Shown here one piece after another: positions 57,746 to 64,000 of a DNA stretch of 64,000 nucleotides (positions are counted from its first letter, which is position 1; every line of letters begins with the position of its first letter). The DNA is from Ceratotherium simum simum (taxonomy: Eukaryota > Chordata > Mammalia > Perissodactyla > Rhinocerotidae). Location: positions 14,727,986-14,791,985 of the forward strand of contig NW_004454193.1 in the NCBI RefSeq assembly GCF_000283155.1, given 5' to 3'. The translations under genes were made by a program, and so were the position numbers. Under the pieces are notes generated by a model, which saw nothing but the letters and a program-made list of their open reading frames with translations, was not told where the DNA came from and ran no database searches.

Positions 57746-58126
57746 TGTGAGAGTTAATTTTATGTGTCAACTTAGCTAGAGTATGGCATCCAGCTGTTTG
57801 GTCAAACACTAGGCTAGATGTTGCCATGAAGGTATTTTTCAGATGCATTGGTATTTACAACGAACTGACCTTATGTAAAGCAGATTACTATCCCTAATGT
57901 AGGTTATCCCATCAGTTGAAGGCCTTAAGAGTAAAGACAGAGGTTGCCCAATGAAGAAGGAATTCTCCTCAAGACTGCAACATAGAAACTCTGCTTGAGT
58001 TTCCAGCCAGCTGCCTTGCAGCATTTGGATTCAAGACTGCAACATTAACTCTGACCTGAATTTCCAGCCTGGTGGCCTGCGCTGCAGATTTCAGACTTGT
58101 CAGCTCCCATAACCCTAACTAATGCA
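57746..58126 (+). mobile_element. MLT2-like (ERVL) solo LTR
   Basis: It begins TGTGAGAGTTAATTTTATGTG and ends AACTAATGCA. It contains 'gtttggtcaaacactaggctagatgttgccatgaaggtatttttcagatg', 'tcagttgaaggccttaagag' and 'ggtggcctgcgctgcagatttcagacttgtcagc'. It starts TG and ends CA; the 5-bp target duplication is ACGTC (57741-57745) versus ATGTC (58127-58131), a single CpG-type change. No internal coding sequence. Confidence 0.85.
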
Positions 58127-58131
58127 ATGTC

Positions 58132-58490
58132 TTTGTACATAATGGTCCGTCTTCCAATAATATTTTCACCATTATAATCCCTCCATATACTCCCAATTTG
58201 TCCAATTCCTGTTCGTCTTCAGGTCTCTCTTTCAAAGTCATTTCCTCCGGGAAGCATCCTGTGACTAACAAAACTACAATAGGTGCCTTTCATCAGTGTT
58301 CTCAGGGTATTCTCACAGTTCACTGTCTTAATCCTTATGACGTGACAGTGTAATAACTATAAGTTTTGAAAGGCAAAGATTTCTTCTGTGGTTTTCACAA
58401 ACCACCAGTACCTTGAGCACAGTAGATCCTCATTAAATGTGTGTTGAGAAAATGAGTTAACTAATGAATAAATGAATAGGTGAATAAAGG
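58132..58490 (+). mobile_element. L2 LINE, right part
   Basis: 'Tgttcgtcttcaggtctctctttcaaagtcatttcctccgggaagcatcctgtgac' to 'accttgagcacagtagatcctcattaaatgtgtgttgag..aatgaat' is the sense L2 3' end, continuing the copy split at 57741. Confidence 0.75.
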
Positions 58491-58494
58491 AAGG

Positions 58495-59570
58495 AGTAAA
58501 ATGGCAGGGTAAGAAATACAAAGAAAAATATCACAAGGGAAATAAAGGTTTTGCCAGAATATTAGTGGGCTGAATTTGTGGAAGGAGATGAAAGAGATGA
58601 CCACAGATAATAGCTATGAGATGAGAAAATACTGATGTGGCAGATAGAAATTCTTCCTATTATCATTGCCTAATGCTGACTGTGTCCTTTACATGTGCAG
58701 GCTCTGTTCTAAGCACTTACACAGCTATTACGTGACAGAGGCAGGATCTAACCAGTTTCAACTGGTCCCACTGCTTGTGCTAATAACGATCTTGTTGCCT
58801 CTGACCCCCTGAAAGAAACAGATTCTTAAAGAAACCTGAGCCCCACATTCTCCTTGTCTCCTGTGGTAGCACCTGAGTGCTGTTTTCATGACTTAACTAT
58901 GCTTTAAATTGCCAGTAACTTTTCTTTTCCAACCAATTTCCACCAGTAAAGCTTGTCTTTAATTCCATAATCATTACCATCCATTATGGTCATATACTTA
59001 TGAGCTCACCTAAACAAGTCAAAGCACTCAGAATATAAGAAGTTATTCTCATGTAAATTTAATGGGAAAATGTCTGTTTATCAGAAAAACTTTATCAGTG
59101 TGAAATGGACTGAAAGTGGATGATATTTAGCATGAAATCGTAGAATGACCCTGAAAGATTTTAAAAAGTAATCAAGAATATTCCATCTGCACCCATCAAT
59201 TCGTAACAGTTGTGAGTTCACCTTTCCAAACAAGAAAACAAATTTTGAATTCATAATTTATTTCTATGGCACATACAGTTCTGTCTAAGAGATCTGTGGC
59301 CATGAAGTAACTCAAAATGAACCATGCCAGGTTTAAGCATTCTTCATGTAATTAATATTAATTTAAAGATTACATGACTTTTTGAGAAAATGAAAAATGG
59401 CTTTCAAGAAATATTATACATGGGAATGATTTGATAGATGCTTCATGTATATAATAGAAAATATCTTGATTATCATTTGAATGCAATAAAAATAAAGCCC
59501 ATTGTTAAAAATTAATCCATTTCTATCACTTCACACATTATACTTAAATATGCATTTTATTGATTAAATA
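58495..59570. other. Unassigned DNA with a MIR scrap
   Basis: At 58650-58765, 'tgtgtcctttacatgtgcaggctctgttctaagcacttacacagc..gaggcaggatctaacc' is antisense MIR. The rest is AT-rich and unassigned. Confidence 0.4.
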
Positions 59571-59574
59571 ATTA

Positions 59575-60290
59575 AATGCATGCACCAAAACATAAAAAAA
59601 TGAAAAGGAAATAAAGGTGAATACTTATCTCAAGATCGTAAAGTTTTGTTAAAGCATAAAAGTAATGAAAATAAGCACAAAATAAATAAAACAAGTGTAA
59701 ATATATTAAAATATAAGCAAAATTAAAATGCAAAATGCTGACTTGTTATATTAGTAACAAATAATATGAGAAATTAAAAGCTTTAATATATAAATAATTG
59801 CTTCCATCAATAGGATAAAATGTTAATACCTTACAAGAAGAGTGGGCAAGTGATCTGAGTAGAAAATAGATAAGCAAAGAAATATAAAAGATGAAAATGT
59901 ATGACATTAAAAGGCAAAATCATCTTAGTAGTCAAATAAATTAAATTAAAAATAATTGTTAGGTACCATATTTACTTATTAAATTAGACAAGAAAAAGAA
60001 TATTTGACTTCTTAAGTTTATATGGCTGCAATGAGATGGATGTCATATTAGAAGGTTTTAATGAATATTAATAAAACAATATGTATCAGAATCCTTAAAA
60101 ATCATCACACTCTTTGACTTAATAGTTTTACTTCTCTGACTATATTCTGGGGAGGATATTAGAGGTACTGAATAAATATACATGTATGTCTATTATAAAA
60201 TTTTTATTATAGCCAGAAATTAGAACCAAAATAAAAATCCAACATTGGGAGAATATTTATAAAAGTAGTATTTATATTGTAGCCCTCTTT
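59575..60290 (+). mobile_element. Old L1/HAL1-like 3' fragment
   Basis: 'Accatatttacttattaaattagacaag', 'catcacactctttgacttaatagttttacttctctgactatattctggg' and 'atagccagaaattagaaccaaaataaaaatccaac' follow the 3' half of an old L1M/HAL1-type element. It is AT-rich with no usable frame. Confidence 0.5.
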
Positions 60291-60438
60291 AATGGTTTAT
60301 TTTTGATTATCTGAGCTTGGCCTGGAGTAGAGGTGGGGAAAGGAACGATGAAAGCAAGTACCCACTTATTTACAGGGAATTTTCCACTAGGTGTTGCTAT
60401 ATTATTTTGTTTCTTCAGAAAATAAGGCCTTAATTCTT

Positions 60439-60685
60439 TCTTTTTTTTTTTGTGAGGAAGAACCACACTGAGCTAGTGTCTGATGCCAATTTTCCTTTTT
60501 TTTTGCTGAGGAAGACTGGTCCTAGGCTAGCATCCGTGCCCATCTTCCTCTACTTTATATGGGACGCCACCACAGCATGGCTTGACAAGCCGTGTGTCGG
60601 TCCGCGCCCGGGATCTGAACCCGTGAACCCCGGGTGCCTGAAGCAGACCGTGCACACTTAACCACTACACCACCAGGCCAGCCCC
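60439..60685 (-). mobile_element. ERE SINE (copy 11)
   Basis: Antisense: T-run, 'gtgaggaagaaccacactgagctagtgtctgatgcc', 'cccatcttcctctactttatatggg', head ending 'caccaggccagcccc'. TSD AGGCCTTAATTCTT (60425-60438) and AGGCCTCAATTCTT (60686-60699), one mismatch. Confidence 0.95.
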
Positions 60686-60699
60686 AGGCCTCAATTCTT

Positions 60700-61215
60700 A
60701 TGTAACAAACATACCTAAAACAGTAGCATCACTTTAGAGAAAGTTTTCTTCAAAAGGATAAAACAATACTTAGTTCCACTTAGAGCGGGGTTTTTATCCA
60801 GGAGATTGGTCTTATGCAGATGATGTCTTGAGATGTAACTCAGCCCAAATGATTATTGTTTGAAAAACAAACCAAGTAACCAAGAGAGAGGCAAAAGTGA
60901 ACACCAGGCAATTAAATTGTGCTGCAAAATTTAATTGTATTACAAAGTATTTTCCCATTTGTTACCAGTCACACCTCTTTGATGAAAAATACTCAGTTCG
61001 GTTGCCTGTACTGGGACCACAGCAGGAAAGTGGGGAGGATGGATGACTGCTGTCATTCTCCCTTTCCGTCTAAGAGGCTGGTGAGAAGATGCTCTTGTAG
61101 CTTGAACCATGAGGATGAGTGAGGAATGATTTCCAACACACTGGCCCCTAATGTTTTGCAAGCTAGTTCTGAGACTGCTCTGCAAGTGAACAGCATGCAA
61201 TCAATAAATGATGTT
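60700..61215. other. Unassigned DNA
   Basis: Overlapping frames on both strands at 60919-61200 have no known domain. No named repeat. Confidence 0.3.
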
Positions 61216-61701
61216 TTTGAACAATATCCAATGACTTGGGAAAGTTTTCTTATACTTAAAAAAAATCTTTAGCATCTCAGTATTATTTCTTTTTAAGTCT
61301 TTAATATTGATTATTTACAGAGATTTTATTTCCCATTCTTACTGCCCCCTTCGCAGTTATTTTTTTCCATTTTGATAGTTTATGAACCAATTCCTAGTTT
61401 TCACAATACTCTTTCTTGTTTCTTTCTAAAAATTCATTGATATTCTTCTTTTATATTTACTACACTCTCCTTTCATATTTGAAATTTGACTAGTGTTCTG
61501 TAATTACCATCTTGAGTCGAATGCTTGTCATTGATTTCTAGTCATTTTTCTTTCCTGGTTCATATTTAAGACTATATGTTTCCCTCTAAATACTGCATTA
61601 GCTCCGGTATACAAATTTTAATATGTGATATTTTATTGTGCTTCAAAAACTCCTAACTTGCATTTAAGTAATCTTTCATATTTCCAAAAGTATGCTTTTT
61701 T

Positions 61702-61951
61702 TTTGGTTTTTTTTTTGTGAGGAAGTTCGGCCCTGAGCTAATATCTGCCAATCCTCCTCTTTTTGCCAAGGAAGACTGGTCCTGTGCTAACATCCATGCC
61801 CATCTTCCTCCACTTTATATGGGATGCCGCCACAGCATGACTTGACAAGCGCTGCGTCGGTGCGCCCCTGGGATACGAACCAATGAACCCTGGGCCACCG
61901 CAGCAGAGCGCGCACACACTTAACCGCTTGTGCCACCCAGCCGGCCCCCTG
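61702..61951 (-). mobile_element. ERE SINE (copy 12)
   Basis: Antisense: T/G run, 'gtgaggaagttcggccctgagctaatatctgcc', 'cccatcttcctccactttatatggg', head 'cacccagccggccccc'. TSD AAAGTATGCTTTTTT (61687-61701) and AAAGTGTGCTTTTTT (61952-61966), one mismatch. Its right duplication ends exactly where copy 13's begins. Confidence 0.95.
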
Positions 61952-61983
61952 AAAGTGTGCTTTTTTAAAAAAGATTTTCTTGA

Positions 61984-62216
61984 GGCTTGCCCAGTGGCAT
62001 AGTGGTTAAGCTTGTGTGCTCTGCTTTGGCGGCCCAGGGTTTGCAGGTTTGCATCCCAGGCGCAGACCTATACACTGCTCATCAAGCCATGCTGTGGCAG
62101 CCATCCCACATATAAAGTGGAGGAAGATGGGCACAGATGTTAGCCCAGGGCCAGTCTTCCTCAGCACAACGAGGAGGATTGGCAGATGTTAGCTCAGGGC
62201 TGATCTTCCCCACAAA
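61984..62216 (+). mobile_element. ERE SINE (copy 13)
   Basis: Sense: 'ggcttgcccagtggcatagtggttaagc', 'ggcggcccagggtttgcaggtttgc', 'ataaagtggaggaagatgggcac', tail 'gttagctcagggctgatcttcccc' and A's. TSD AAAAAAGATTTTCTTGA (61967-61983) and AAAAAAGATATTCTCTGA (about 62217-62234), decayed. Confidence 0.95.
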
Positions 62217-62333
62217 AAAAAAGATATTCTCTGAAGCTTAGTATGCAGTCCATTTTAAAATTTTGGGGCATACATAAAATAAATGTATTCATTCATTAAT
62301 TGTTTTGACATTCTATTATATTGAGATTCTTTT

Positions 62334-63497
62334 ATTCTGTTTTTTTTTCCAATTTTGTTGAGGTCTCATTGGTTTATAACATTGTGTAAATTTCAGTTGT
62401 ACAACATTATATTTGAGCTTCTGCATAGACTCCACCATGTTCACCACCAAACGTTTAGTTTCCATCCACCATGGCACATAGTGCCCCTTTACCCCTTTTG
62501 CCTTCTCCACACCCCCCTCCCTTCTGGTAATCACCAACCTGTTCTCCTTATCTATGTGTTTGTTTGTTTGTTTATCTTCCACATATGAGTGAAATCATAT
62601 GGTATTTATCTTTCTCTGTCTGACTTATTTTGCTTAGCATAATATGCTCAAGGTCCATTCATCTTGTTGCAAATGGCACGATTTTGTCTTTTTTTATGGC
62701 TGGATAGTATTCCATTGTATACATATACCACATCTTCTTTGTCCATTCGTCCATTGATGGACGCTTGGGTTGCTTCCAAGTCTTGGCTAGTGTGAATAAT
62801 GCTGCAATGAACATAGGGATGCAAATATCTTTGCAAATTAGTATTTTCATTTTCTTTGGATAAATACCCAGTCGTGGAATAGCTGGATCATACGATAGTT
62901 CTATTCTTAATTTTTTGAGAAATCTCCATACTATTTTCCATAGTGGCTGCCCCAGTTTGCACTCCCACCAGCAGTGTATGAGGGTTATCTTTTCTACACA
63001 TCATCTCCAACACTTGTTATTTCTTGTCTTGTTAATTGCAGCCACTTTGACCAGTGTGAGGTGATATCTCATTGTAGTTTTGTTTTGCATTTCTCTAATG
63101 ATTAGTGATGTTGAACATCTTTTCGTGTTCCTGTTGGCCACCTGTATATCTTCTTTGGAAAAATGTCTGTTCATATCCTCTGCCCATTTTTTGGTCAAGT
63201 TTTTTGTTTTTCAGTTGTTGAATTGTATGCATTCTTTATATATTTTGGAAATTATCTGATGCAAATATTTTCTCCCATTTGGTGGCTTGTCTTTTTGTTT
63301 TGCTGGTGGTTTCCTTTGCCATGCAGAAGCTTTTTAGTTTGACATAATACCATTTGTTTGTTTTTTTCTTTTGTTTCCCTTGCCCAAGGAGACATAGTAT
63401 TCAAAAAGATACACTAAGATTGAAATCAAAGAGCCTACTGTCTATGTTTTCTTCTAGGAGTTTTATGGTTTCAGATCTTACATTCAAGTCTTGATAG
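62334..63497 (-). mobile_element. 5'-truncated L1 (horse-lineage type), ORF2 C-terminus
   Basis: Antisense: poly-T, 3' UTR 'ttgttgaggtctcattggtttataacattgtg', then ORF2 3' coding. Minus-strand frames at 62659-62850 (peptide IAALFTLAKTWKQP) and 63001-63198 ([20 protein letters not shown]) are L1 ORF2p C-terminal sequence, separated by a break. No reverse transcriptase domain. Flanks ATTGAGATTCTT (about 62320-62331) and ATTGAAGTTCTT (63498-63509) look like the target duplication. Confidence 0.9.
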
Positions 63498-63768
63498 ATT
63501 GAAGTTCTTAACTGATCATTTCAGGTCATGTCTATTTGATGTGAGTTTGTCAGCTACAAAAGTGGATTTCTCAATTTTTCTTTGTAATTTTGGATTTTTT
63601 CCTTATTTATTTTGATCCAGTGATATAAGGATAGATAAGTTTTCCATAAGTAATTTTTTCTTGCAAATTATTTCCTTTATAACAAATCATATCCTCAAAA
63701 TTATTATTGCTATAAATATTTTATAAATAGCAAGTATTATAATTAATAGCTACAAATATGTGCTTTTA

Positions 63769-64000
63769 TTTTTTTATTTATTTTTTGTGAGGGAGATTGG
63801 CCCTGAGCTAACATCTATTGCCAATCTTCTTTTTGCTTGAGGAAGATTGTCCCTGAACTAACATCTGTGCCAATCTTCCTCTATTTTGTATGTGGGATGT
63901 CACCACAGCATGGCTTGATGAGTGGTATGTAGGTCCGTGCCTGGGATCCAAACTCAAGAACCCCGGACCACCAAAGCAGAGCACGTGAACTTAACTACTA
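63769..64000 (-). mobile_element. ERE SINE (copy 14), cut by window edge
   Basis: Antisense: (TTTA)/T run, 'gtgagggagattggccctgagctaacatctattgcc', 'tcttcctctattttgtatgtggg', then the B-box complement 'gggatccaaactcaagaaccccgg'. It leaves the window within the tRNA-like head. Confidence 0.93.

Larger units (their letters stand above)
61220..63765 (-). mobile_element. Ancient L1 ORF2-region copy, interrupted three times
   Basis: Antisense old L1 in blocks 61220-61686, about 62234-62330 and 63510-63765: 'gtttccctctaaatactgcattagctccggtatacaaattttaatatgtgatattttattgtgc', and later 'atgtctatttgatgtgagtttgtcagctacaaaagtgg..gatccagtgatataaggatagataag'. It is the host into which ERE copies 12 and 13 and a younger L1 inserted. 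The assignment is by text order; subfamily unknown. Confidence 0.5.

Noticed and set aside
62355..62588. 77-codon plus-strand frame with a hydrophobic C-terminus
   Set aside because: It is the complement of an L1 3' UTR.
1..64000. CRISPR array, operon-like gene cluster or prokaryotic system
   Set aside because: No regularly spaced direct repeats, no ribosome-binding-site-led gene strings; the SINE and L1 content shows vertebrate nuclear DNA.

Overview
The window looks like AT-rich, gene-poor mammalian nuclear DNA, either intergenic or inside a very long intron. The best organism clue is a family of about 245-320 bp tRNA-derived SINEs, found 14 times on both strands. They share a head of the type GGCCGGCCCxGTGGC..GGTTAAG, a B-box-like GGTTCGGATCC, and a 3' tail reading GATGTTAGCTCAGGGC..ATCTTCCTCA followed by A's. 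This is the equine repetitive element (ERE) family, so I infer a perissodactyl, most likely Equus. Several L1 tails also fit a horse-lineage L1. This assignment is from memory of the families; no database was searched.

I found no convincing protein-coding exon, tRNA, rRNA, known ncRNA gene or CRISPR array. Almost every open frame is short, AT-driven, or lies in a repeat. The only recognisable protein sequence is the C-terminal part of L1 ORF2p, read on the minus strand in three 5'-truncated L1 copies (44.4-45.1, 54.6-55.9 and 62.3-63.5 kb).

Layout. 0.7-2.2 kb: ancient L1. 2.3-6.9 kb: L2 scraps and unassigned DNA, with a SOX/octamer-like site. 7.0-7.6 kb: head-to-head ERE pair, then an LTR-like remnant and two MIRs. 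8.7-10 kb: L2 and an old L1 tail carrying a (GC)8(AC)12 tract. 12.3 kb: a young-looking ERE. 16.8-22.4 kb: probable old L1 5' regions with microsatellites and one ERE. 23.4-24.6 kb: L2 split by an ERE. 26.1-28.7 kb: an ERV-type LTR, an ERE fragment and an MLT1-like LTR. 30.6-30.8 kb: polypurine tract. 36.0 and 38.4 kb: DNA transposon fossils. 40.1-40.7 kb: ERE and an inverted-repeat cluster. 44.1-45.4 kb: L2 split by an L1. 45.8-46.6 kb: a second copy of the 26 kb LTR family, inverted, with an 88-bp internal duplication. 49.9 kb: small CpG cluster. 51.9 kb: young-looking ERE. 57.5-58.5 kb: L2 split by an MLT2-like LTR. 59.6-64 kb: dense nest of old L1, younger L1 and four EREs.

The window reads as a layered insertion record: L2/MIR are oldest, then old L1, MLT and DNA transposons, then lineage-specific L1 and ERE. 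The most distinctive observation is at 61.69-62.23 kb. There two EREs in opposite orientation used the two sides of one TTTTTT|AAAAAA site, so their target duplications abut exactly. I do not see a new gene system here.
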